Below, in pieces: positions 51,585-59,788 of a DNA stretch of 64,000 bases. Position numbers and translations under genes: made by a program. Every line of letters begins with the position of its first letter. The stretch's first letter is position 1. The notes beneath the pieces are model-generated. The model did no database searches and was not told where the DNA came from. It saw nothing but the letters and a program-made list of their open reading frames with translations. The DNA comes from DASRFA01 sp035651755 (GTDB taxonomy: Bacteria > Desulfobacterota > Binatia > UBA12015), in assembly GCA_035651755.1 (NCBI GenBank), contig DASRFA010000013.1, forward strand, positions 248,001 to 312,000, written 5' to 3'.

Positions 51585-54500
51585 TCAACGACCTCGGCGG
51601 TACGCTTCGAACAGCGCGCGGTCGCGCGGTCCGTACGCGGCGTCGCGGTCGGCGGGCGCAAGCGCGCGCAGCAGGTCGCCGTACGCGTCGCGGTGGCGCG
51701 CCGCGTTCTCCGCGGGCGTCGGCTCGCCGTGCTCGCGCGCGCGCCTTGCGAGCTCTTCGAGCAGGGCGGGATCGGCGGCCAGGCGGGCGAGCGCGCCCGC
51801 GACCTGCGCGGGATCCTCGGCGACGATCCCGGCTCCGGTCGCGCGCGTCCGCTCCGCGAGCGCGCCGCGATCCGAGACGATCGCGGGAACGCCGGCCGCC
51901 CACGACTCGCTCAGCGTGTAGCAGAACGTCTCGTCCCAGGGAGAAAGCAGCACCGTCGCGTCGATCCCGTTCGCGACCAGGAGGCCGACAATCTCCTCGC
52001 GCGCGTAGCGGCCGTGGAAGCGGATGCGCGCGGGGTCGCCGACCGCGTCGCGCGCGCGCTCGGGGAACGCGAACGCGTTCGAGTCGCCGAAGACGTGCCA
52101 CTCGACGTCGAGCGGCCGGGCGAGCTCCATTGCCGCGAGCGCGGGCTCGGAGCCCTTCCATGGCGCCGCGACCGCGCCGACGAGCGCGACGCGCAGGGGG
52201 CCGGGCGAGCGCGTCCGCGTCGCGAGGCGGGGACGGTCGTAGCCGTACGGGATGACGCTCCACGCGAGCGCCGCACCCGGGAAGGCGCGATCGACGATCG
52301 CGCGCGTCGCGTTGCACGGAGCGATGACCGCCGCCGCGTTCTGGAGGAGCAGCCGGAACTCGACGCGATGCTCGTGCACGCACGCGTCCGGATCGCGCGG
52401 CGGGGCGATGCCGCAGGCGCGGAACCAGCCGTCGAGGCAGCGCCGGCGCTCCGCGGGGGCGGCGTCGTCGCACGGGCAGCGCGCGGCGGTAGAGAGGTCG
52501 AGCAGGTTCCAGCTCGGGCAGACGCAGTAGTAGTCCTGCACGGTGTACGCGTACGGCACGTCGCGGGCGGCGAAGACGCGCCAGGTCGCGACCGGCCACC
52601 ACGCGAGGTGATGGACGTGCGCCGCGCCGACGCCGAAGCCGTCGACGAGATCGGCGGCGTGCTCCTCGAGCGCCGGATCTCGCAGGGTGAACCGGCGCGC
52701 GGGCTCTTTGGCGCCCGGCGGGCGCGGCACGGCGTGGAGGCGTGCGGTCGCGATGTCGCCGCGCTCGACCTCGGCGACCCGGGTCGTGTCGCCGGCCGGC
52801 CACGCGATCAGCGCGCGCGGCAGCGCGAGGCTCCGCACGAGGTCGAGCACGTGGTACTGCGTCCCGCCCATGTTCTCGCGGCGCGGGTCGGCGAGCGGGT
52901 TCGCGTGCAGGAGGAAGAGGAGGGCGGGGTGGCGGCGCGCCGCTCGCCGCGCCAGGTGGTATCGCAGCCCCTCGTGCAGCTCGGCGAGCGGGTTCGCGGC
53001 GATGAAGGACTGCGCCGCGGCGCGATAGCCCGGGTGGAGGCGCTCGACGACGGCCAGGTGCTCCGCTTCGAGCCGGCTCGCTTCGTCGCCGAAGGAAGCG
53101 CCGCCGCGGTGGTACACGAACGCGTCGTCGCAGAGCCGCACCTCGAAGCCCGCCGCCTTGGCGCGCTCGCAGAGGTCGTTCTCCTCGCCGTAGCCCCGCC
53201 CGAAGCGCTCCTCGTCGAAGACGCCGACGGCGTCCAGCACCTCGGCACGGACGTACATGCAGAAGCCGTGCGCGGTGACGACCTCGGGACGGCGCCGCGG
53301 CGACGTTCCGCCGACGAGGTCGGCGAAGCCGTCGACGTCGAGCCCTGCGGGGATCTCGTTCGCCCGCATGAACTCCGGCACGCCGAAGATCGTCCCGTTG
53401 TTCGTGAAGGGCGATACGATCCCGGTTCTTTCGGTCGCGCGCGCGGCGTCGGCGAGGCGCTCGAGGAAGCCGGCCGTCGCGATCGTGTCGCTGTTCATGA
53501 GGAGGACGTCGCGACCTTCGGCGGCGCGCATCCCGGCGTTGGCGCTCCGGACGAACCCGAGGTTGGAATCGTTGCGCAGGAGCCGCACGCGCCGATCGCG
53601 CACCGCGACCGCCTCGAGCCAGGCGCGGAGGTCGGCGTCCTCGCTCGCGTCGTCGACGAGGACGATCCGGGCGTCGCGCGGTGAGTGGCGGAGCACGCTC
53701 TCGACGCACGCGCGCGCGTCGTCCGTCGCATCGTGGATCGGAACGACGATCGCGACCCCGCCATTGCGGGGCGCCGGTGTCGGCACGGAAGAAGCCCCCG
53801 GCGTGGCCGCTTCCGCCGACGACGCGGGCGAGCATTCGCGGGCCGGTGCTTCCGCCGCCGCGGGCTGCGGCGGTGCTTCCGGCGCGGGCGGGATCGCGAC
53901 CGACGAGCCGCCGGCGGCGCGCTCGTGGGCAAACAGCCGCTGCACGTCGATCCAGCCCTGCCAGTCCCACGGCCGCTCCCGGATCGCGCCCTCCATGACC
54001 GCCGCGACGCGCGCGAGGATCTCGCTCGCGTCCGCCGACGCGATCGCCGGGTGGAACCGGACCACTCGCCGCCCGCGATCGAGGAACGCGTCGAACGGCA
54101 CCACCGGGATTCCGGCGCCGGCCGCGAGGCGGAGCGCGCCGATCGGAAGATCGACCGGGCGGCCGAACAGCTCCGCGCGCCCGGAATCGCGGAGGCCGAG
54201 CGCCGCGGGCGCGACGTCGAGCACCGCGATGACCGCGCCGCCGCGCGCGAGGTGCGAGGCCGGGCTCCGCACGTCCGCCCGCGGCGCGTTCGGTCCGACC
54301 GGCAGGACGCCGTCGCCGAGTTCGCGCCGGAGGTACGCGAAGCGGGCGCGGTCGATCGCGCGCCGGTAGCGGTTGCCGGTCGGGTCGGGGAGCGCGGCCA
54401 GCACCGCGGGGCGGAAGCCGCGCGTTAGGAGCGCGTCGTAGACGCGGAAGCCGCCGCCGATGTGGAACGTCGCGAACACCGCGCGGCCGGCCGGCGGGAG

Positions 54501-54794
54501 GTGGCTTTCGCCGTCGACGCGGAGAGCCGCGAGGCGGAGCGCGCGCGGCCAGAGCCACGCGGTGAGGCCGTCGAGGTCGTCGCACGCGAGCGAGGCGGCG
54601 AAGCCGCGCGCGGTCGCGGCGGCGAGCGCGTCGTCGCGCAGCACTTCGGCGGCGTTCGCCCGCACGACGCTCGCGACGTGGCGATGGCGCGCGCCGCCGA
54701 GCAGCGGCGTCAGGTCGCGCGTGAGCGCGTACCCCGACGGCGCGGGAAGGGCCGCCGCGAGGAGCCGCAGCGGCAGATCGCGATCGCGGAACAC
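51585..54794 (-). CDS. Three-domain protein: LpxL-like acyltransferase + GT2 + GT4 glycosyltransferases
   Basis: A 1069-residue protein. Residues about 1-290 resemble lysophospholipid/lipid A acyltransferases (ATFHIGGGFRVYDALLTRGF in the catalytic-His position, NRYRRAIDRARFAYLRRE, GGAVIAVLDVAP). After a Pro/Ala linker, about 345-620 is a GT2 domain (VAIVVPIHDATDDARACVES; VLLMNSDTIATAGFLERL; DERFGRGYGEENDLCERAK-like acidic motif). About 660-1069 is a GT4-like domain (ENMGGTQYHVLDLVRSLA; VALVGAVAAPWKGSEPALAA; DETFCYTLSESWAAGVPAIV, with the E of the ExxxE motif). An enzyme joining acylation and two sugar transfers is inferred. It lies 32 bases downstream of a patatin gene. Confidence 0.8.
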   Translation of the reverse strand: MFRDRDLPLRLLAAALPAPSGYALTRDLTPLLGGARHRHVASVVRANAAEVLRDDALAAATARGFAASLACDDLDGLTAWLWPRALRLAALRVDGESHLPPAGRAVFATFHIGGGFRVYDALLTRGFRPAVLAALPDPTGNRYRRAIDRARFAYLRRELGDGVLPVGPNAPRADVRSPASHLARGGAVIAVLDVAPAALGLRDSGRAELFGRPVDLPIGALRLAAGAGIPVVPFDAFLDRGRRVVRFHPAIASADASEILARVAAVMEGAIRERPWDWQGWIDVQRLFAHERAAGGSSVAIPPAPEAPPQPAAAEAPARECSPASSAEAATPGASSVPTPAPRNGGVAIVVPIHDATDDARACVESVLRHSPRDARIVLVDDASEDADLRAWLEAVAVRDRRVRLLRNDSNLGFVRSANAGMRAAEGRDVLLMNSDTIATAGFLERLADAARATERTGIVSPFTNNGTIFGVPEFMRANEIPAGLDVDGFADLVGGTSPRRRPEVVTAHGFCMYVRAEVLDAVGVFDEERFGRGYGEENDLCERAKAAGFEVRLCDDAFVYHRGGASFGDEASRLEAEHLAVVERLHPGYRAAAQSFIAANPLAELHEGLRYHLARRAARRHPALLFLLHANPLADPRRENMGGTQYHVLDLVRSLALPRALIAWPAGDTTRVAEVERGDIATARLHAVPRPPGAKEPARRFTLRDPALEEHAADLVDGFGVGAAHVHHLAWWPVATWRVFAARDVPYAYTVQDYYCVCPSWNLLDLSTAARCPCDDAAPAERRRCLDGWFRACGIAPPRDPDACVHEHRVEFRLLLQNAAAVIAPCNATRAIVDRAFPGAALAWSVIPYGYDRPRLATRTRSPGPLRVALVGAVAAPWKGSEPALAAMELARPLDVEWHVFGDSNAFAFPERARDAVGDPARIRFHGRYAREEIVGLLVANGIDATVLLSPWDETFCYTLSESWAAGVPAIVSDRGALAERTRATGAGIVAEDPAQVAGALARLAADPALLEELARRAREHGEPTPAENAARHRDAYGDLLRALAPADRDAAYGPRDRALFEAYRRGR

Positions 54795-54826
54795 GCGCTA
54801 CGCCCGCCCGCGCCGGCAGGGGACGG

Positions 54827-55942
54827 TCACCGCTCGCGCGGCCCGATCGAAACGACCTTGCGAGCGGCGGGGCGCGGCACGGGCTCGAGCGCAGGGCGAG
54901 ACGGCGTTCCGGAGGCCGCGGTCGGCTCCGGCTCGCGCGCGGCGGGACGCTGCGCGTGCGCGGTCGCAGGTGCGGGGGAGCGCTCGCCAACCGCGACCTC
55001 CGCCGTCGTCGCAGCGCCGGCGCCGCGCGCGCCGCCGGCCGCGCGTGCGGCTTGCGCTTCTTCGCGCGTGCCCGCCGAACGCTCGCGCGCGCGCCTTCGA
55101 ACCGCCAGCGCGCGCTTCGCGTCCCGGTAGCCGGCCTCCATCAGGTTCTGGCTCTTCCGGGGATAGGCGTTGAAGATCATGAACGGGTTCGCGCCGCTCC
55201 ACTGCTCGCCCGGCTCGATCACGGTGACCGGCGTCTCGCCGACCTTTCCCTCGGAGATCGGTGCGTAGATGTAGCCCATGTTGCCGATCGTGCGCCAAAG
55301 CACGTCGGCCACGCGGCTCGTGAAGTCGACGAACGACGTGAACGTCCGCTTGTAGGGCAGCTCGCTCGTGATCGGGGCGAGGATGTAGACCTCCGTCGGC
55401 TGGAGGCCGAGCGCGTAGTCGAGCGGCACGTTCCACGCGAAGCCGCCGTCGACGTACCACTCGCCGCGGCACCGCACCGGCGGGAAGAGGAAGGGAATCG
55501 CGTAGCCGGCGCGCATGATGGTGCGGAGGTCGCGCCAGTCGGCGCAGTCCTTCTGGCCCATCATCTCGCCCGCGCCGCGCGAGAGGTTCAGGAGGATGAA
55601 CTCGAGCTCGAGCCGGCTCTCGAAGACCTTCGGGAAGTCGACGTGCTCCTCGATCGCGCGCTGGAGGCGCCCCGCCGAGAAGAGCGAGAGCCCGAAGAGC
55701 GGGTTGTCGCGCAGGCTCGGCGACACGATCAGCGGAAGCGAGCGGAGGGTCCGCCAGGCTTCCTCGAGCGCCGGGATCCCGCCGCTCGCGTAGACGCACG
55801 CGTTGATCACGCCGATCGAGCTCGCGACGATGACGTCGGGCTTGATGCCCTGCTCGTCGAGGTACTTGAGCGCGCCGACGTGGTGCGCGCCGAGCGCGGC
55901 CCCGCCGCCGAGGATGAAGACGCGTCGGGTCTTGCGAGCCAT
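54827..55942 (-). CDS. Patatin-like phospholipase
   Basis: A 371-residue Ser-Asp dyad lipid hydrolase. Oxyanion Gly-rich loop LGGGAALGAHHVGAL, nucleophile Ser42 in VIVASSIGVINA (the usual first Gly of GxSxG is Ala here) and catalytic Asp in VDGGFAWNVPL. The C-terminal 100 residues are Ala/Arg/Glu-rich and probably unstructured. Its start shares one base with the acyltransferase stop (TGATG), so the two are coupled and could deacylate and reacylate the same lipid. Confidence 0.85.
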   Translation of the reverse strand: MARKTRRVFILGGGAALGAHHVGALKYLDEQGIKPDVIVASSIGVINACVYASGGIPALEEAWRTLRSLPLIVSPSLRDNPLFGLSLFSAGRLQRAIEEHVDFPKVFESRLELEFILLNLSRGAGEMMGQKDCADWRDLRTIMRAGYAIPFLFPPVRCRGEWYVDGGFAWNVPLDYALGLQPTEVYILAPITSELPYKRTFTSFVDFTSRVADVLWRTIGNMGYIYAPISEGKVGETPVTVIEPGEQWSGANPFMIFNAYPRKSQNLMEAGYRDAKRALAVRRRARERSAGTREEAQAARAAGGARGAGAATTAEVAVGERSPAPATAHAQRPAAREPEPTAASGTPSRPALEPVPRPAARKVVSIGPRER

Positions 55943-56970
55943 CAGAAGAAGACGCTCCGCCTGCGGCGCAGGCCTTCCTCGAGCATCCCGCGGATGCGCT
56001 CCTTCACCTGTGCGACCTTCGCCTCGATCACCGCGTCCTCGTCGTTCGGGTTGCCCTTGAACTCCATCGGCTCGCCGAAGTAGATCCGGTACTTGACAGG
56101 CAGCGGGAGCGGCACGAGCACGAGCGGAAACGCCGGCATCGCGAGAAGGCGCGCGAGCGGCTTGAAGTTTCCCAGCGAGGGCGCCTGCTCCTCCGACCCG
56201 ACGACCGCGATCGGAACGATCGGGGTGTTCGTCTGGAGGGCGAGCCGCATGAACCCGTTCCCGAACTCCTTCAGCTTGTAGCGCTCGCTGAAGCTCTTGT
56301 TCATGCCGCGGACGCCCTCCGGGAAGGCGATCACGGCTTCGCCGTGATGGAGCAGGTCGGTCGCGTTCTTGGGCGTGCCGACGACGCTGCCGGTCCGCAC
56401 CATGATGACGTTGATGAACGGCACGGTCGGCAGCCAGTACTCGCCCATGCCGCGCACGATGCGCGGCGGCTCCGCCTCGAGGATGCAGGCGACCCCGATC
56501 ATCGCCGCGTCGAGCGCGATCTGCCCTGCGTGGTTCGAGATGAGGAGGATCCGGCCCTCGGGCAGGTTCTCGATGCCGTGGGTCTCCACCCGGAACCAGT
56601 AGCGGTACATGAGCGCGGACGAGATGAGGGCGCGGCGGGCGACCTCGGTGTGGAAGCCCCACGGGTCGTAGCCGTAGCCGTTCACCTCCATCGGCGACCG
56701 CCGGATGCGGCGCGCGATCTCTTCCTCGAGGTCGCGCAGGAAGCCCGGCGCCAGGCCGTCGAAGCCGCCGGAGAGGAGCTGCGCGACGGCGTCGCTCGCC
56801 CAGTTGAGGAGGCTCCTCTCCTCGCTCCCGTCCTCGCTCTCGGCCGCGGTCGGAACGTGGGGCGCCGGACGCGGCGGCGCGACCTGGAGGTCCGCGTGAC
56901 GCCGTCGCGCGCGCGTCTTCGCGCGCGCGCTCGAAACCGGTGGTCTCGTCTCGCCGACCGTCTTCGCCAC
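55942..56970 (-). CDS. Phospholipid acyltransferase (PlsC-like)
   Basis: A 342-residue acyltransferase. The motif NHAGQIALD (NHx4D) and IAFPEGVRGMNKSFSERYKL (second block, substrate-binding FPEG) identify the PlsC/LPLAT family, and TPIVPIAVVGSEEQ the third. About 110 N-terminal residues are extra to PlsC and partly disordered. Probably acylates a lysophospholipid or related lipid at the inner membrane. Between an epimerase-like gene and the patatin gene in the same direction. Confidence 0.88.
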   Translation of the reverse strand: MAKTVGETRPPVSSARAKTRARRRHADLQVAPPRPAPHVPTAAESEDGSEERSLLNWASDAVAQLLSGGFDGLAPGFLRDLEEEIARRIRRSPMEVNGYGYDPWGFHTEVARRALISSALMYRYWFRVETHGIENLPEGRILLISNHAGQIALDAAMIGVACILEAEPPRIVRGMGEYWLPTVPFINVIMVRTGSVVGTPKNATDLLHHGEAVIAFPEGVRGMNKSFSERYKLKEFGNGFMRLALQTNTPIVPIAVVGSEEQAPSLGNFKPLARLLAMPAFPLVLVPLPLPVKYRIYFGEPMEFKGNPNDEDAVIEAKVAQVKERIRGMLEEGLRRRRSVFF

Positions 56971-56992
56971 GTTGCCTCCGCAGGCCGGCGCG

Positions 56993-57907
56993 TCAGCGCC
57001 GGACGCTCCTGAGCGTCTCCTCGAGCGTGAAGAGCGGCTGGAAAGCCGTCGCCTCGCGGAAGCGGCGGCCGTCGATCGTGCAAGGATACTTCGCGAAATT
57101 GATCGCGTCGGCCGGGAGCGGGTAGAAGCCGTAACGGAAGAGGCGGCGGATCGCGGCGCGCGCGGCCATCTCGAGGAGGGGCACGGCGGTCCCGCCGGTC
57201 TCGCGAATCGCGACCTTGAGAGGGACGGCGCCCGGCCCGACGACGTTGAAGACGCCGCGCACGCCGGTCTCCAGCGTGCGGGCGATCGCCTCCGCCATGT
57301 CCTCCTCGTGGATGAACTGCATCATCGGGTTGAAGCCGAGGATCGTCGGGACGTAGCGGAGCTTCAGGTACGCCCCGATCGAGCTGTGGGTATAGTACCC
57401 GAGCGTGCTCACCGGACGAAGGATGCTGGTCGCGATGTCCGGGTAGCGCCAGAGGAACGCCGTCGCGAGCGTGTCGACCTCGGCGAGGTCGCGGATCTCG
57501 GGATAGTGCCGGCTCACGTTCAGCGCGGTGTCCTCGTCCATGTAGAACGGGTTCTCGGGCAGGGCGCCGTAGACGTACGAGCTCGAGAGGATCACGAGCT
57601 TCTTGACGCCGTACGCGGCGCAGTACTCGAGGAGGCGCTTCGTGCCGACGACGTTCACGTCGTGGCGCAGCTGCGGGTCGAAGCGATGGCGGACCATCCC
57701 GAGGTGCACGACCGCCGCGGGCCGCTCGCGCCGGAAGACGTCCTCGACGCGCTTGCTTCGGAGGTCGGCCTGGTGGAGCTTGACCTCGCGCGGCTGGCCT
57801 TCCCACGGGCCGACGTCGACCCCGTGGATCTCGTAGTCGCCCGCGACCCGCTTCGCGACCAGTCGCCCCTGGCCGCCGGTGATCCCGGTGATGAGGAGCC
57901 GTTCCAT
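56993..57907 (-). CDS. NAD-dependent epimerase/dehydratase-like SDR
   Basis: A 304-residue extended SDR. The cofactor site is clear (LLITGITGGQGRLVAKRVAG; VVHLGMVRHRFDPQ; VILSSSYVYGALPEN). Where YxxxK is expected the sequence is SRHYPEIRDLAEVD, with no Lys four residues after Tyr, so catalytic use may differ. C-terminal half: RPVSTLGYYTHSSIGAYLKL and MMQFIHEEDMAEAIARTLE. First gene of the 57.9-51.6 kb lipid cluster. Sugar or lipid substrate unknown. Confidence 0.8.
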   Translation of the reverse strand: MERLLITGITGGQGRLVAKRVAGDYEIHGVDVGPWEGQPREVKLHQADLRSKRVEDVFRRERPAAVVHLGMVRHRFDPQLRHDVNVVGTKRLLEYCAAYGVKKLVILSSSYVYGALPENPFYMDEDTALNVSRHYPEIRDLAEVDTLATAFLWRYPDIATSILRPVSTLGYYTHSSIGAYLKLRYVPTILGFNPMMQFIHEEDMAEAIARTLETGVRGVFNVVGPGAVPLKVAIRETGGTAVPLLEMAARAAIRRLFRYGFYPLPADAINFAKYPCTIDGRRFREATAFQPLFTLEETLRSVRR

Positions 57908-58040
57908 CGCGACGATCGGGCTTTAGTGGCCGCCCGATCGCGTTGCAACGGCGCGCGCGTCGGCGGCTGGCCGGCGCGGGCCGCGCGCGTGGGACGCGCG
58001 TGCCGCGCCGGCGAGCCGCCGGGTCATCGCAGCGACGACG
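57908..58040. other. Intergenic spacer
   Basis: 133 bases upstream of the epimerase-like gene. Nothing recognisable beyond GC-rich sequence; the promoter of the lipid cluster is expected here. Confidence 0.4.
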
Positions 58041-58277
58041 TCACGCCGCGAGGCCGGTGATCTTGCCGATCATCTCGTCGCGCTTCGCAGCGTCCGCGAC
58101 GTAGAGCTTGGTCGCGCTCGTGACGTAGGTCAGGATCGCCTTCAGGTCGGCCGGGCCGAACTTCTCGGCGTCGTTCGGACAGTGCTTCAGCTGGCGCTCG
58201 ATCGCTCCCAGCGCCTTCTCCTTGCCGGTGTAGACGGCCACGGTGTCGACGAGCTTCGTGTAGAACGGGCTCGGCAT
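58041..58277 (-). CDS. Small helical hypothetical protein
   Basis: A 78-residue soluble protein (MPSPFYTKLVDTVAVYTGKE ... ILTYVTSATKLYVADAAKRD). One Cys, balanced charge, no signal peptide. Starts at ATG 58277 with GGAGGGTG upstream and lies 24 bases after the chemoreceptor-like gene, so is probably co-transcribed. Family not recognised; composition (Lys, Tyr, Thr) is unlike the Arg/Ala shadows and supports a real gene. Confidence 0.65.
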   Translation of the reverse strand: MPSPFYTKLVDTVAVYTGKEKALGAIERQLKHCPNDAEKFGPADLKAILTYVTSATKLYVADAAKRDEMIGKITGLAA

Positions 58278-58301
58278 GGTTTCACCCTCCTCCCGTCCCG
58301 C

Positions 58302-59642
58302 TCACGCCGTGCCGAGCTGGGGCTCGAGCGGAGGCGTCCCGAGCCCGCTTTCGCTCGAAACGCCGACGCGGCCGCCCTTCACCTGCGCCGTCAGCTCGGC
58401 CGCCGCGCGCCGCATGTCCTCGCAGTGCGCGTTCAGCTCCTCGCAGATGATCGCCGCCTCCTCCGGCGTCGTCGACTCGCGCTGGCTCGCCTCGGCGATG
58501 CTGGCGACGCACTGGCCGAGGAGCGTCGCGCCCGGGCCGAGCGTCTGCACGAGCGCGTCGAGCGGCCGGCTGATGCTGCGCGCGGTCACGTACGCGAGGA
58601 AGGACGCGATCACGAGCGCGATCGCGGCGAGCGTGAGCGCGCGCGTGCGCGCCTGCACGCGCGTCGCGATGCGCGCCTCGAGCAGGCGATCGAGCTCCTG
58701 GACAGCGACGTTCCACATCTGGAACGAGGCGTCGAGCGCCTCCACGCCCGCGGCGGTGTAGGCCGCGGAGTCGACCGACGCCGCACCCGGCGCGGCGAGC
58801 GCCGCGGTCATGTCGATGAAGCGCGTCGCCGCCGCTTGGTAGCGCGCGAGCGCCGGCTTGAGCTCGCTGCGTAGCGTTGCGCTCGTGCCGTAGAAGTTCG
58901 CGTCCTCGTTGAGCGAGGTCTGCGAGCTCGCGACGATGCGATCGAGATCGGACTCCTTGAGGAGCGCCGCCTGCACCGCCAGCTTCGTGCGGTCCTCGGG
59001 CGTGATGCCGCTCCGCAGGAGGTCGCCGCCGAGGATCGTGGTCTTCGCGATCCGGTCCTGCGTCTGTGGCAGCGCGAGCAGCGTCACGTCCATCAGGTAG
59101 TAGGAGTCGAGGTCCGGATCGAGGATCAGGTTCGACGTGTCGCCGGCGTGCGTGATCATGCCGCGCACGTCGGCGACCAGGTGATCCATCTGCTCGTCGA
59201 CCGCCGGCGAGCTGCCCCCTGCGATCGATGCGGCGACGCGCTGCCACTCGGCCCGCACGTTCGCGACCCGGAGGTGCGAGCGATCGCGCTTGCCGAGTCC
59301 CTCCTCGGTGAACTGGAGGTCGGTGCCGACCTCGCGGTCGACGCCCTCGAGCGCGTCGAACGCGCGGTTCACCTGCGCGCTCGCCGCTTTGACCGAGGCG
59401 TCGCAGTCGCTCGCGCCCGCCGCGCAGCGATGGGTCGCGACGTCAACCTTCAGGAGGCCTTGCATCAGGGACTCGAGCGGACGCTGGTAGGCGTTCCCCA
59501 TGAGCTCCCATCGCGCGAAATCGATGGTCTCGTTGATGTTGGCCACCACGAAGTAGACCAACACCGCAATCGGCAGCGCGAAGCTCGCCGCCACCACGAA
59601 CATCTTGGTACTGATGCTGAGACGCTTCTCCCCCCGATCCAT
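58302..59642 (-). CDS. Chemoreceptor-like membrane sensor without output domain
   Basis: A 446-residue protein. TM1 (MFVVAASFALPIAVLVYFVV), a helical periplasmic sensor region of about 300 residues with two Cys (HRCAAGASDCDAS), TM2 (LTLAAIALVIASFLAYVTA), then a HAMP-like start (RSISRPLDALVQTL) and about 80 cytoplasmic helical residues. The topology matches methyl-accepting or nitrate-sensor type receptors, but the long signalling coiled coil, kinase or cyclase domain is missing. The C-terminus reads through normally, so this seems a naturally short form rather than a frameshift. Partner unknown. Confidence 0.72.
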   Translation of the reverse strand: MDRGEKRLSISTKMFVVAASFALPIAVLVYFVVANINETIDFARWELMGNAYQRPLESLMQGLLKVDVATHRCAAGASDCDASVKAASAQVNRAFDALEGVDREVGTDLQFTEEGLGKRDRSHLRVANVRAEWQRVAASIAGGSSPAVDEQMDHLVADVRGMITHAGDTSNLILDPDLDSYYLMDVTLLALPQTQDRIAKTTILGGDLLRSGITPEDRTKLAVQAALLKESDLDRIVASSQTSLNEDANFYGTSATLRSELKPALARYQAAATRFIDMTAALAAPGAASVDSAAYTAAGVEALDASFQMWNVAVQELDRLLEARIATRVQARTRALTLAAIALVIASFLAYVTARSISRPLDALVQTLGPGATLLGQCVASIAEASQRESTTPEEAAIICEELNAHCEDMRRAAAELTAQVKGGRVGVSSESGLGTPPLEPQLGTA

Positions 59643-59664
59643 CTCACTGCCCCTTTCTTGTGCA

Positions 59665-59687
59665 GCTTGCCCATCTCGTCGGCAAGC
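59665..59687 (-). promoter_or_regulatory. Hairpin in the leader of the chemoreceptor-like gene
   Basis: GCTTGCC (59665-59671) pairs with GGCAAGC (59681-59687) across a 9-base loop, 23 bases before the start. With the 11-base inverted repeat at 59690/59762 it makes an unusually structured, lower-GC leader. It could control translation; no known riboswitch was recognised. Confidence 0.4.
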
Positions 59688-59689
59688 CT

Positions 59690-59772
59690 GCTCAACTTTT
59701 GTGCGCGCGGGGGCGGTTCCAGTCGCCGTGATGCTTCCTGGCAACTCGTGCGACGAGACAAAAAAGTTGAGC
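59690..59772. repeat. Inverted repeat in the chemoreceptor-like leader
   Basis: GCTCAACTTTT (59690-59700) is the exact reverse complement of AAAAGTTGAGC (59762-59772), 61 bases apart. Both arms lie in an AT-richer island between the ParB-like gene and the sensor gene. The AAAAGTTGAGC arms could be protein-binding half-sites. Confidence 0.55.
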
Positions 59773-59788
59773 GAAAGATTCGGGAGCG

